NCBI RefSeq assembly: GCF_002086695.1
Contig: NZ_MVIH01000015.1
Span: forward strand, 1 to 64,000
Direction of reading: 5' to 3'
Length of the DNA stretch: 64,000 nucleotides
Origin: Mycolicibacterium rhodesiae
Lineage (GTDB): Bacteria; Actinomycetota; Actinomycetes; Mycobacteriales; Mycobacteriaceae
The notes below the pieces were generated by a model, which searched no databases, had not been told where the DNA came from, and saw only the letters and a program-made list of their open reading frames with translations. Shown here one piece after another: positions 55,172-63,732 of this stretch. Every line of letters begins with the position of its first letter. Position 1 is the first letter of the stretch. The position numbers and the translations under genes are program-made.

Positions 55172-55864
55172 GTGGGAAGCCTCCCAGTTGCCCGAGAATT
55201 CCGTGAACTTCTCCTCGACCTCGGCGTCTGGCTCGGCTGGTCGACACGGCTGACATCGCAGGCATCGGGCCGCAGGGTGTACGGCCTCGACACCTTCGAG
55301 GGACTGGCGAGCACTGGCAGATCGAAGACAGTTCCTCATCAAGCAGAGCACGTTCTCGCTGTCCGATCCCACGTCACAACGGTTCCCGCGCGATACCGCG
55401 TCACTGTCCGCGACGGGTGTTCCCGACACGCTCGGGCGCGACGTCCAGTACGTCAAGGGCAGCACCTACAACACCCTGGCGCCGTTCCTTGTCAAGCACC
55501 CCGGCGCGCCGATTCGGCTGTTCCACATGGACCTAGACCTGGACCTGCCAAAGCTGCCTGCACGCGCTGGAAACCTGCAAGGACCGCTTCGTAGGGATCG
55601 ATCCTCGTCTTTGACGAGTGCCTGGTGACCTACGGTGAAATGCGCGCGTTCTTCGAATTCGCCACCCGCTACGAACTGCGGTGGGGAACCACATTTACTT
55701 CAAAAGAGCCCGAAAACCTCAGTTATCACACTATCATTCCAACCGTTGAAATATACAAGAATTGCGATAACACCGTAAACCGCGAAAACTGCTGCAAACA
55801 AGCGCGCAGAGCGAGATCACGTACCCACCGGATGCCGTCCCTCTCCGACACTTTTGCTATTTAA
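55172..55864 (+). pseudogene. Decayed TylF/macrocin-O-methyltransferase-like gene
   Basis: Recognisable pieces follow each other in shifting frames. Frame 2 (from 55172): ELLLDLGVW, GRRVYGLDTFEGL. Frame 3 (from about 55326): FSLSDPTSQRFPRDTAS, YVKGSTYNTLAPFL, IRLFHMDLDLDLP. Frame 1 (about 55555-55598): LHALETCKDRFVG. Frame 2 again (from 55601): ILVFDECLVTYGEMRAFFEF to a stop at 55862-55864. That is at least three frameshifts in a class I SAM methyltransferase of the TylF kind, used in GPL loci to methylate sugars. The 5' end is also missing or unrecognisable. It overlaps the convergent GT2 gene at its 3' end. Sequencing error could explain one shift but hardly all three. Confidence 0.8.
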
Positions 55865-56698
55865 TTGACTGCGCATCCGGTCATCCAGCCGAATATATAC
55901 CGCCCGGCGCGCAAAAGCATTCGCATGCGCGCGCGTACTGCCGACCAACACGTCGCGGCTGCCGATTACGCCGGGGTTCTCCGCCGCGAATTTCTTGAAG
56001 AACGCGATGAATTGTTCTGCTTGGGTGCGCACCAACCGCACACTCCACTGCGAATCGCTGATCCGGAACGCAGCGAGTGGCCGTGGCACCACCACCAAGT
56101 CACCTCGCAATAGCACGGCGCAATACGCAGCCAAATCCAGCAGAAACGCTTGTCGCCCGTCCCAGCCGCCAGCATCAATCAGCGCCGCCCGCCGGAACAG
56201 CACGGATGCGGGCTCGCCAAATATGTTGGTGCCAGCCACAACAGTCCGCCGAATCGCCTCCCCCCCGCCAACAGCACCCTTGAGTCCTGCCAGCCCCCGA
56301 TTACGCAGTACCATCCCGCCGGCCGCGTCGATCACGTCCCTGCGACTGGCCGCGAGCGCCGCCGACGAATTCGCTGTCAGCGCTTCCACCTGCGCCGCAA
56401 GACATTCCGGATACAGCACATCATCGCCACAAACCAGCTTCACGAACTCGCCGGCGGCACGAGCGGTGACGGCATTCCAGTTCGCCGCTCCTCCTCCACC
56501 GGAAGCCAAGCGACTCAATCGGACTCGCGGGTCAGCAGAGTACTTCTGCAACGCCTCCCAGGTGCCGTCAGTTGAGCTGTGGTCGGAGACCAACAGTTCG
56601 AAGTCGGTGAAAGTTTGACCGAGGATCGAGCGCATGGTGGCATCGATGAACGCAACGCTGTTGTAGGCCGGAATGACGACCGAGACGCGCGGGCTCAC
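55817..56698 (-). CDS. Family 2 glycosyltransferase
   Basis: A 293-residue GT-A enzyme from GTG 56698 (MSPRVSVVIPAYNS). Motifs: VVIPAYNS, LLVSDHSSTDGTW, and the metal-binding region VKLVCGDDVLYP where DD replaces DxD. It is the last gene of an operon, overlapping gtrA by GTGA. Likely adds a sugar to a lipid-linked or envelope glycan; the acceptor is unknown. Its 3' end overlaps the methyltransferase pseudogene. Confidence 0.82.
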   Translation of the reverse strand: MSPRVSVVIPAYNSVAFIDATMRSILGQTFTDFELLVSDHSSTDGTWEALQKYSADPRVRLSRLASGGGGAANWNAVTARAAGEFVKLVCGDDVLYPECLAAQVEALTANSSAALAASRRDVIDAAGGMVLRNRGLAGLKGAVGGGEAIRRTVVAGTNIFGEPASVLFRRAALIDAGGWDGRQAFLLDLAAYCAVLLRGDLVVVPRPLAAFRISDSQWSVRLVRTQAEQFIAFFKKFAAENPGVIGSRDVLVGSTRAHANAFARRAVYIRLDDRMRSQLNSKSVGEGRHPVGT

Positions 56699-57168
56699 CG
56701 GGCACGCCGAAACGAAAAGTCGCGATGGGCAAACCAGCTGTAGATGACCTGCACTCCAGCAATCGCGAATTGTGACAGCAGCGGCTGCCACCCGAGCCCC
56801 TCAACCAGCACCGGCAGCATAACGAAGTTAAAAGCCAGCGAGGAAATATTGACCAATTCGAACCGCGCCAGATCACGCATAACGTGTCCGCGAACCCGGA
56901 ATACGAACCTGCGATGCAGTACAAATGCGCACAGCACTGAAACGATGTGCGCCCCCAGTAACGCGACCATATAGTTCATGCCCCCCTTGGGCAGCATCCA
57001 CAGGAACAGGGCGTAGCAGGCCGTTCCGATACCCGTATTCGTCGCTCCGACCATGACGAAGGCGATGCGCTGGTCCCGGATCAGCCGCAGCAGCCGCCCG
57101 GGCGCACCTGTGATACCTGCCGTGGGGCCGCCGACCTCGCCATGTCCTGACTCCACGCCGGATGTCAT
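56695..57168 (-). CDS. GtrA-family membrane protein
   Basis: A 157-residue, four-helix membrane protein from ATG 57168, with the GtrA pattern RIAFVMVGATNTGIGTACYA, then HIVSVLCAFVLHRRFVFR. GtrA proteins are thought to help flip polyprenyl-phosphate-sugars; the mycobacterial relative Rv3789 acts in arabinogalactan-linked glycan assembly. Overlaps both neighbours by 4 nt (ATGA with the GtrB-like gene, GTGA with the GT2), so the three work as a unit. Confidence 0.87.
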   Translation of the reverse strand: MTSGVESGHGEVGGPTAGITGAPGRLLRLIRDQRIAFVMVGATNTGIGTACYALFLWMLPKGGMNYMVALLGAHIVSVLCAFVLHRRFVFRVRGHVMRDLARFELVNISSLAFNFVMLPVLVEGLGWQPLLSQFAIAGVQVIYSWFAHRDFSFRRAR

Positions 57169-58160
57169 GAATTCCGATGCCCCCAGCCGAGCCCACGAAG
57201 CGGCTCGACGGGCCGGTCACCTGTGCAGGTGACCTCTCTGATCATGTAAAGGGGTCGGCCTTTGCTCTGGTCGTACAACCGGCCGAGATAAGCGCCCAAG
57301 GCGCCCAACATCAGAAACTGCATAGAGCTCAGCAGACAAAGCACAGCCATCAGCGACGCCCAGCCGCGCGCCGTCTGCCCCCATAGCAGCGTCCCCAGTA
57401 TCGTGTAAACCGTGAACAACGACCCGGCCGCTGCCATGAACCAGCCGATACTGGTCGATAACTTCAGCGGGGCAACCGAAAAGCCGGTCAGGGCGTCGGC
57501 CGCAAATTTCACCATCTTTCTGAACGGGTACTTGCTCTCCCCGGCCACTCTGGCCTTGCGGTCGTAGATCAGCGGGACCTGCCGACCACCGATCCAGGCG
57601 ATCATGCCGCGTATGAATCGATGTCGCTCCGGCATGCTGATCAGCAGGTCAAGGACTTCACGGCTGATCAACCGGAAATCGCCCGCGTCGTGCGGGATCT
57701 CGACTTCGGTGATCCGACTCAGCGTGCGGTAAAAAACTCTGGCGGTGAGCTTCTTGAACAGACCCTCGCCCTCACGTGTACGGCGCTGGCCATACACGAC
57801 GTCGGCGCCGCCATCCATCAGCGCCAACATGTCCGGCAGCAGTTCGGGCGGATCCTGCAGATCGGCGTCGATGATCAGAATCCGCTCGCCGCGACACACA
57901 CTCAACCCAGCGGTGAGCGCCAATTGGTGGCCATGATTCCGCATCAACTGCACAGCCACGATGCGCGGGTCGTCTGCGGCGGCCTTGGACATCACCTCCC
58001 AGGTGGTGTCCCGGGAGCCATCGTCGACCAGCACTACCTCGCTGGATCCGCCCATCGCGTCAAGAACCGCACCGACCCTGCGCAAGAACTCCGGCAGCAC
58101 CGCCTCCTCGTTGAAGCACGGTGCCACGACGGAGACCGCCGGCTGGCTAGGCATGGTCAT
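57165..58160 (-). CDS. GtrB/ArnC-type polyprenyl-phosphate glycosyltransferase
   Basis: A 331-residue GT2 from ATG 58160 (ATG 58154 also possible). N-terminal GT-A domain with VVAPCFNEE, VLVDDGSRDTTW and ILIIDADLQDPPEL; two C-terminal transmembrane helices (about 235-260 and 270-295). This architecture belongs to dolichol/decaprenyl-phosphate sugar synthases such as GtrB and ArnC, which make the lipid-linked sugar that GtrA flips and a membrane GT-C enzyme uses. First gene of the operon. Confidence 0.87.
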   Translation of the reverse strand: MTMPSQPAVSVVAPCFNEEAVLPEFLRRVGAVLDAMGGSSEVVLVDDGSRDTTWEVMSKAAADDPRIVAVQLMRNHGHQLALTAGLSVCRGERILIIDADLQDPPELLPDMLALMDGGADVVYGQRRTREGEGLFKKLTARVFYRTLSRITEVEIPHDAGDFRLISREVLDLLISMPERHRFIRGMIAWIGGRQVPLIYDRKARVAGESKYPFRKMVKFAADALTGFSVAPLKLSTSIGWFMAAAGSLFTVYTILGTLLWGQTARGWASLMAVLCLLSSMQFLMLGALGAYLGRLYDQSKGRPLYMIREVTCTGDRPVEPLRGLGWGHRNS

Positions 58161-58706
58161 GGCTCGACAATCTAATTCACAGCGATGTCAAATACCGGGC
58201 TTTTCGCGCCCATTGGAGTCGAGTTCAGCGAGCCGTAACACGACTGCCCGAGAATGTGTCGATTCGCAGGCCTGATCGATGAGCATGCCCTCAGCACATG
58301 AGGCAGGACGGGAAGACCCGCAATGAGCAGCTTTATCCAAAGCTGCCACACCCGATAGCAAAAACCCAGTCATCGCACGACGCGGACCAGCTTCTACAAG
58401 GACGCACCGCTCAACACCACGAGTGCGGATTTCCGCGAGGCCGAGCGGCCTAGCGGGTGTATACGGGCCGCGAAGCCGCGGGATCGTTCGGAAGGTGGAC
58501 TGCCCGCCGGTCCATCCACACGTTGTCGTGGGCTTTCGACTATGCCTGCGCCACCCGTTGATTTCGTCGAATATCGGCGGCGCAGCGTGTGAGCGCGCGG
58601 CCCAGGGTAATCATCTCCCGCAGCCCGAAGGGCACCCCTTTGCTCGCCGAGTCGATCAGGGCGCCCACCTGGGGCGTCCTTTTCCGCGGTCGGGTTCGCG
58701 GTAGGT
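58161..58706. other. Non-coding region with a possible transposase remnant
   Basis: A 546-nt divergent gap between the GtrB-like gene and the next membrane gene. On the minus strand around 58570-58667 the translation reads LIDSASKGVPFGLREMITL then GRALTRCAADI, resembling the segment before the last conserved block of ISL3-type transposases; the frame is then broken. I regard this as a weak match. No other gene is supported here. Confidence 0.35.
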
Positions 58707-60299
58707 GTGATCAAAGGCCTAACTGCAAGTATTGTCACCTCATTGTCCCCTCACCGAATGGAAGCTGACGACGTTGGGTGCGTTCACATCGATGGAATCC
58801 GGACTCGGCGAGACGATTTATATGGGGCAAGTTCTAATGAAAAACTGCCGATGAGAGGGGTCCTGGCAGCGGCCGCCTCTCAAACGGAGCGCACGATCTT
58901 GCTGGGCACGGTGCTGTTGGCGTCTGCTGTATCGGCGGTGGTGGGCTACGTTCTGACGCAGTATTTCGCGGTCGACGTGCTTTCATCTCTGATGGCCGCC
59001 GTACCCGAGGATTGTTACATCCGTGGGGCGGTCAACATCGGTCGGCACTGTTTCACAGACCATGTGACGGCGTCGCTGGTCGGTATGCAACCAAACCCGT
59101 TCGACTACCAATACTCCTTGCCTCAATTGGATCGTCCGGCGACGGGGAATTATCCGGCGGCTGCCTATATCCCGCATTTGTTGTTCGCGCTTCCCGGCCG
59201 CTGGCTGGGTGTGCCGGTCATCGCGCTGGTCGGCTATCTGATTGCCCTGGCGATAGCTGTCATGTCCGCCGCTATGTGGGCAGCCCGCACCGCGCGTGGT
59301 CTGGACTGGGCGGTGATCATCGTTGCGCTGGGTGCGGCTGCCATTCCGGCGTGGGCTGCGGTCGATACGGGGAATTCGGCTGGATTCTTGGTGCCGATCG
59401 GGCTGGTCTTTCTTGTGGCATTGCGGCGGCAGCGGTGGGCACTCGTTGCGATGATGGTGATCCTGGCCACGTTGATCAAGCCGCAGTTCGTTGTCCTTGG
59501 TGTGGTGTTATTGGCAGCGCGGCAATGGAAATGGAGTGGCATCGCTTTCGGTGGCGCCGCGCTCTTCAGCATCGGCGCCTTTGCGCTGTGGCCCCGAGAT
59601 TTTCCGACGACAATCGCGCAATCAATCGATAGCCTCATCGGATACGGCGACCACGGCGGGGACGGTGGCTCACAGAACGCATCGTTCAGCACTCTTTTCC
59701 AATTGATCGCAAGCTCGGTCAAATTCTTCCAGACCGGCGCAGTTCCTGACGGCTACTTTGCTGGTACGCGATCGCTGATCGCGTACGGCACGCTCGTCGT
59801 CATTGTTGCCGCCGTGCTGCTGATCGGGAGGCGTATCCCCCCGGTGATGGCAGGTGTGGTCCTGTTGCCGACGGCCGCACTTTTTCCACCGTTCACCAAT
59901 ATTTACTATCTGGTGTTCGTCTTGCCGATAGCAGCGATCGTCGTCCGCGACCCTGACGGGCCACCGGGCAGCGGGATATTCGATCAGTTCGCAGCCGGAG
60001 GTGATCGTCGGCGTGCGCCCGGGATTTGCGTAAGTCTGGCCGTGGCATTCAGTATCGCACTTCTGCCACTCGCCTTCATTTCCCCGGTCCAGATTCCCAT
60101 CTATGCGCAGTTCGGGGCCAGGGGTATAACCGGTTACACACCGATCGTTGGGACCACTCTGGTGTTCACGGGCTTCTGGTGGCTGGTCACTTGCATCGTA
60201 ATCCTCGCCTCCTACGCACGAAGAGCTGGTCAACCAACTACCGGCGTTCGCGCCTTTGATGTCGACACGTCAACCGTAAACAGCCAGCGGTCCGGCTGA
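58707..60299 (+). CDS. Polytopic membrane protein, GT87/GT-C-like glycosyltransferase
   Basis: Up to 530 residues with about ten hydrophobic segments. Between TM1 and TM2 lies a polar loop (VPEDCYIRGAVNIGRHCF, PFDYQYSLPQL) and later ATLIKPQFVVLG and FTNIYYLVFVLP, in line with GT87-type mannosyl/arabinosyl transferases that use polyprenyl-phosphate sugars on the outer face of the membrane. GTG 58707 is the longest start; ATG 58758 or ATG 58851 (just before the first helix) may be the real one. The neighbouring GtrA/GtrB pair could provide its donor. No catalytic Asp pair can be assigned with confidence. Confidence 0.7.
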   Translation: MIKGLTASIVTSLSPHRMEADDVGCVHIDGIRTRRDDLYGASSNEKLPMRGVLAAAASQTERTILLGTVLLASAVSAVVGYVLTQYFAVDVLSSLMAAVPEDCYIRGAVNIGRHCFTDHVTASLVGMQPNPFDYQYSLPQLDRPATGNYPAAAYIPHLLFALPGRWLGVPVIALVGYLIALAIAVMSAAMWAARTARGLDWAVIIVALGAAAIPAWAAVDTGNSAGFLVPIGLVFLVALRRQRWALVAMMVILATLIKPQFVVLGVVLLAARQWKWSGIAFGGAALFSIGAFALWPRDFPTTIAQSIDSLIGYGDHGGDGGSQNASFSTLFQLIASSVKFFQTGAVPDGYFAGTRSLIAYGTLVVIVAAVLLIGRRIPPVMAGVVLLPTAALFPPFTNIYYLVFVLPIAAIVVRDPDGPPGSGIFDQFAAGGDRRRAPGICVSLAVAFSIALLPLAFISPVQIPIYAQFGARGITGYTPIVGTTLVFTGFWWLVTCIVILASYARRAGQPTTGVRAFDVDTSTVNSQRSG

Positions 60300-60514
60300 T
60301 ACTGCAGCCGTAGATCTGAAGAATTGGTTTCGCGGCGTCAGGCCGTGGGGATTTCGGGCTCGGAATTGGTGTCGTCGTCGCCATCGTGACCAGACCGGCA
60401 GCATGGTGACGATGTGGTTGGCGATCAGCAGGATCGCTTCAAACCCGCTCGGCCCATTTACACCGTCTTCAGCACACGCTCCGTCAATAATGCGCAGCTA
60501 GCATCCCTCACCTG

Positions 60515-60561
60515 CTGAATTTCAACGGCAACCGATTCCAGTAAACAGAGGACGCGGGCCA
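60515..60561. repeat. Diverged short direct repeat, copy A
   Basis: CTGAATTTCAACGGCAACCG and the following 27 bases match 60948-60995 at about 41 of 48 positions with one gap. Copy A includes the stop end of the transposase remnant, so the pair may be two old ends of the same insertion element. Confidence 0.55.
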
Positions 60562-60780
60562 CCGCTCGGGTGGGAAGGTCGCGGCGGTGCCGTTGATAGC
60601 GATGGTCGCTGAGCGCAGCGGGCGTAGTTGCTTGATCGCCTTGGCGATGGCCAGGCCGTTGCGTTCCTGAATGTTGTGTGCGCCGGCGGGCGGCGAAGAC
60701 GATGGTCAGGTGCGCTTCGATGGAGTCGCGGGTGCGGTGAAACTTAGACCGGATGGCGTGTTCCCAGTGAATGAGTCCAC
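60515..60780 (-). pseudogene. Remnant of an IS1634/IS4-like transposase C-terminus
   Basis: Minus-strand translation gives FHRTRDSIEAHLTIVFAA, then after a small frameshift IQERNGLAIAKAIKQLRPLR. The block RDSIEAHLTIVFAA with a following helix is characteristic of the end of IS1634-type mycobacterial transposases. Catalytic parts upstream are missing, so this is a dead fragment. Confidence 0.6.
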
Positions 60781-60947
60781 CTGACTCAGAAACGGGGACT
60801 CGTCAGCGGTACGCACCTTCCGCAGGTTCGCCACCGCCCGAAACTACCCGCTTAGCACCCCAAGCGGCGCACTAAGCCAGTCAAACTGCAGGTCAACGAC
60901 TCGGCAGTCCCGAAACTCGCCGACCATGACCTAAGTCAAGCCTCAGG

Positions 60948-60995
60948 CCGAATTTCAGCGGCAAGCGATACCAGTAAAACAGAGCATGCGGGCCA
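60948..60995. repeat. Diverged short direct repeat, copy B
   Basis: Partner of 60515-60561 in the same orientation, 433 bp away. On the minus strand both encode a similar YW(N/Y)RLPLKF string, supporting a common protein-coding origin rather than a regulatory site. Confidence 0.55.
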
Positions 60996-61219
60996 TGTGG
61001 CCTATACATTGGCCACGCCAGGAAAAGCGCACATACATACATAGAGGTTGAGGCCACAAGTATGCCAACTTCATCACCGGAATTCGAGTAGGACGTGTGC
61101 ATCGTCGGTGGTTGTGGCCAAGTCTGTCTTACCCTGCGCTCATTTCGCCGGCCCGAACCACCGTCGTGGTCCGGTGTGCCCGTCGATGGGCACGGCCACG
61201 CGGCGTTGGGAGCGGGGCG

Positions 61220-63106
61220 ATGATCACACAGGAACGCGGCTTCCGACTCGTTCTGGGTGTCCTCGCGTTCGCAGCGATGACAGCTGCTACATCGATGATC
61301 GGCTGGTACCATATTTTTACGGGATTCTTCCGCGACAATGACGACGAGGGCTATTTCCTGTTCTCCCTCAAGTCTTTTCTCGATAGCGGTTGGCACTACG
61401 ACGGAACAACCGGCTACGGTCCTTTCTACTACGAGTTCTGGGGCTCAGTGCTCTCCATCTCCGGATTCGAAGTGGGGCACGACAACAGCCGCTTGATGAC
61501 GTTGTTCGCCTGGGTGCTGACATGCGTCCTGTTCGGACTTTCCGCCTGGTGGATAACCCGTAGTGCCATGATCGGATTATTGACCCAATATTGTACATTT
61601 CTAGCGCTCTTCAGTCTTGCCCGCGAACCGATGCATCCTGCAGCCATCATTGCCCTTCTACTCTCAGTAATCGTGGTATTCGCCTGCTTTGTCCGCGAAC
61701 ACACCGCGCGGTTACCGCTCGCGCTACTCGGGGGCGCCGTGATGGCGCTGATACTTATCAAGATCAACATCGGCGTATTCGCGCTGGCAGCGGTTGCTCT
61801 CGTAGCCGTGGTGACTTATCCGGCGCTCAGGCGGATACGCTGGGTGAGGCCGTTAGGCGAATTCGGCGTTGTGGCACTCCCGCTGCTACTAATGAACTCA
61901 AAATTGAGCGAACCGTGGACGCGCCATTTCGCATTCCATATTTCTGCAGCCGCGCTTGCCGTTGTAATCACGCTGCGCGCCCGCGAAGTTGACCAGCGCG
62001 ATTCTCGAGAATTATGGTGGTTGGGCGGAGGTTTCGCCTTCTGCGGGGCAGCCGTTTTCCTTGTGCTCGTGGCCGCCGGAACCACTCCATCCACAATACT
62101 CGATGGAACAATAATATTACCGCTGCGCTTTCCCAACCTGCTCTCATTCCCCCTCCTGCTGCCTAGCTGGACCTACATCCTTGACCTACTAGCCGTGGCG
62201 GGGGCGATCGGCTATTGGTACGCCACACGCAACCTTGAATCTCTTCAGGGCGTGTGGTGGATCTATCTGAGCGCTTCGCTGAGTTTCCTCATCGGCCTCG
62301 CAATGGTCACCTCGGTGTCAATGCCAATGAATAATCTCTCCCCATTGGTATTCGCCACTTTTGCTTGGGCAGCACTGGCCCGGCTCCCAAACCAGCCGCC
62401 CGCAAAAGAAAGGACTGCCTTCGTCAGATCACTACTGCCACCGATGGCGGTATTGCAGACATTGCAGGCCTTCCCCATACCATTTGTCCAATCTTATTGG
62501 GGAGGCCTGTTGCTGATTCCTGTCGGGATGCTCTGCATCGCGAATGGGATTCGCTGGGTCGCCTCAACCCGAAATCAACACGCCCCAAAGACCCATCTGG
62601 CGAGAGTCTGCGCAACCACTGCGGCCGTGGGTGTTGCCATCTTGATGGGTTTGCATGTCAGTCAAGTATTTAAATACGTTCGCGCCGCATTCGAAGGCTC
62701 GACCCCGCTCGGGCTCCGGGGCGCCGAAATGGTCCGCGACAGCCCCGATAAGGCAGCGAACGTAAAAGCAACTGTGGCCAAAATCGAGGCACAGTGCCAA
62801 TCATTGGTGGGACATCCTGAAATGGCCAGCTTCTACCTCTGGACTGATCATAAGCTGCCAGCAGGCTATGATCCGACCAGTTGGTCGCTGCTATTCGACG
62901 GCGCGCCCCAGCAGAAGGCAGTTCAAGTAATGCGGTCACTCCCAGGCCTGTGTGTGCTCGAGAACAAACCGCAAATCGAATTTTTTTGGGGTCCAGACTC
63001 TATGAAACTCCCGAACGACACACTAAACCGTTATTTCAACAGTGAATTTTCAACCATCGCAGAATTTGGCGATTACACGATCAAGCAACAAAAGACCAGG
63101 AACTGA
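61220..63106 (+). CDS. Large polytopic membrane protein, probable GT-C glycosyltransferase
   Basis: A 628-residue protein from ATG 61220, chosen because GGAGCGGGG lies just upstream and the first helix starts at once (RLVLGVLAFAAMTAATSMIG). About eleven hydrophobic helices to residue 540, then a soluble C-terminal domain of about 90 residues. The first outer loop carries FFRDNDDEGYFLF, with an acidic cluster of the sort that acts as catalytic/metal site in GT-C enzymes, followed by GYGPFYYEFW. It probably uses a polyprenyl-phosphate sugar to build an envelope glycan; no close family was recognised. The gene looks less GC-rich than the NRPS region, which may indicate separate ancestry. Confidence 0.68.
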   Translation: MITQERGFRLVLGVLAFAAMTAATSMIGWYHIFTGFFRDNDDEGYFLFSLKSFLDSGWHYDGTTGYGPFYYEFWGSVLSISGFEVGHDNSRLMTLFAWVLTCVLFGLSAWWITRSAMIGLLTQYCTFLALFSLAREPMHPAAIIALLLSVIVVFACFVREHTARLPLALLGGAVMALILIKINIGVFALAAVALVAVVTYPALRRIRWVRPLGEFGVVALPLLLMNSKLSEPWTRHFAFHISAAALAVVITLRAREVDQRDSRELWWLGGGFAFCGAAVFLVLVAAGTTPSTILDGTIILPLRFPNLLSFPLLLPSWTYILDLLAVAGAIGYWYATRNLESLQGVWWIYLSASLSFLIGLAMVTSVSMPMNNLSPLVFATFAWAALARLPNQPPAKERTAFVRSLLPPMAVLQTLQAFPIPFVQSYWGGLLLIPVGMLCIANGIRWVASTRNQHAPKTHLARVCATTAAVGVAILMGLHVSQVFKYVRAAFEGSTPLGLRGAEMVRDSPDKAANVKATVAKIEAQCQSLVGHPEMASFYLWTDHKLPAGYDPTSWSLLFDGAPQQKAVQVMRSLPGLCVLENKPQIEFFWGPDSMKLPNDTLNRYFNSEFSTIAEFGDYTIKQQKTRN

Positions 63107-63255
63107 CCAAGATTTGTCGTGAAGTGCCGCGTCAAGCGGGGTTTAAATATGCGAAAGCAACTGTCCTACAAGGAATAATTGGTTCTGTCAGCGTGCCGGT
63201 CAATTGACCGCGCTGACACAGGGATGCGGACAGGCCCGAAGATGACGGCAAGCAT

Positions 63256-63732
63256 TTAGTTTTTTACGTCGCTTGCGCTGCGCCGGAACGAGAAGTATCG
63301 GTGGCCGAAATAGCTGAATAGCGTGAGGGGAACGAGGATGATGATCTCCGCCGGGATGCGAGGCACACCCAGTTCAACAAGTATAGGCAAGAGGACCAAG
63401 TTGATCGCTCCGGCCACCAAATAGACACTCCAGAAGCGCACGAGGTCACGCAGGATGTGGCCGTGCACCTGAAATACAAACCGCCGCTGCATCACAAAAG
63501 CGAACAGCACACTGAGCACGTGCGAGATGACAACGGTCACCACCGATCCTGACACCCTGCCGAATCGCTCGTCCACAAAATGCCCCACGGTTTCCGAGCA
63601 CGCGACGAAGATCGCCAACCCGATAACCGTGTTGATGGCCCCGACGATGAGGAACGCTACACGCTGGTCACGGACCAGCCGCAGCAGCAGCCCGGGGAGC
63701 GGCGATTCCGGTGGCAGGTCGAATTCGCTCAC
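63256..63732 (-). CDS. GtrA-family membrane protein, second copy
   Basis: A 158-residue, four-helix protein starting at GTG 63732, with RVAFLIVGAINTVIGLAIFV, then HVLSVLFAFVMQRRFVFQ and the ending YFGHRYFSFRR. It is a paralogue of the protein at 56.7-57.2 kb. GTGA overlap with the upstream dehydratase-like gene indicates cotranscription, tying lipid-linked sugar flipping to deoxy-sugar synthesis. Confidence 0.87.
   Translation of the reverse strand: MSEFDLPPESPLPGLLLRLVRDQRVAFLIVGAINTVIGLAIFVACSETVGHFVDERFGRVSGSVVTVVISHVLSVLFAFVMQRRFVFQVHGHILRDLVRFWSVYLVAGAINLVLLPILVELGVPRIPAEIIILVPLTLFSYFGHRYFSFRRSASDVKN

Larger units (their letters stand above)
60300..61219. other. Gene-poor region with insertion-sequence debris
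   Basis: A 920-nt stretch without an intact gene. It contains a transposase tail on the minus strand (see 60515-60780) and a pair of diverged short direct repeats. The remainder (60300-60510, 60790-60940, 61000-61219) shows only short frames with no family similarity. Confidence 0.55.
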
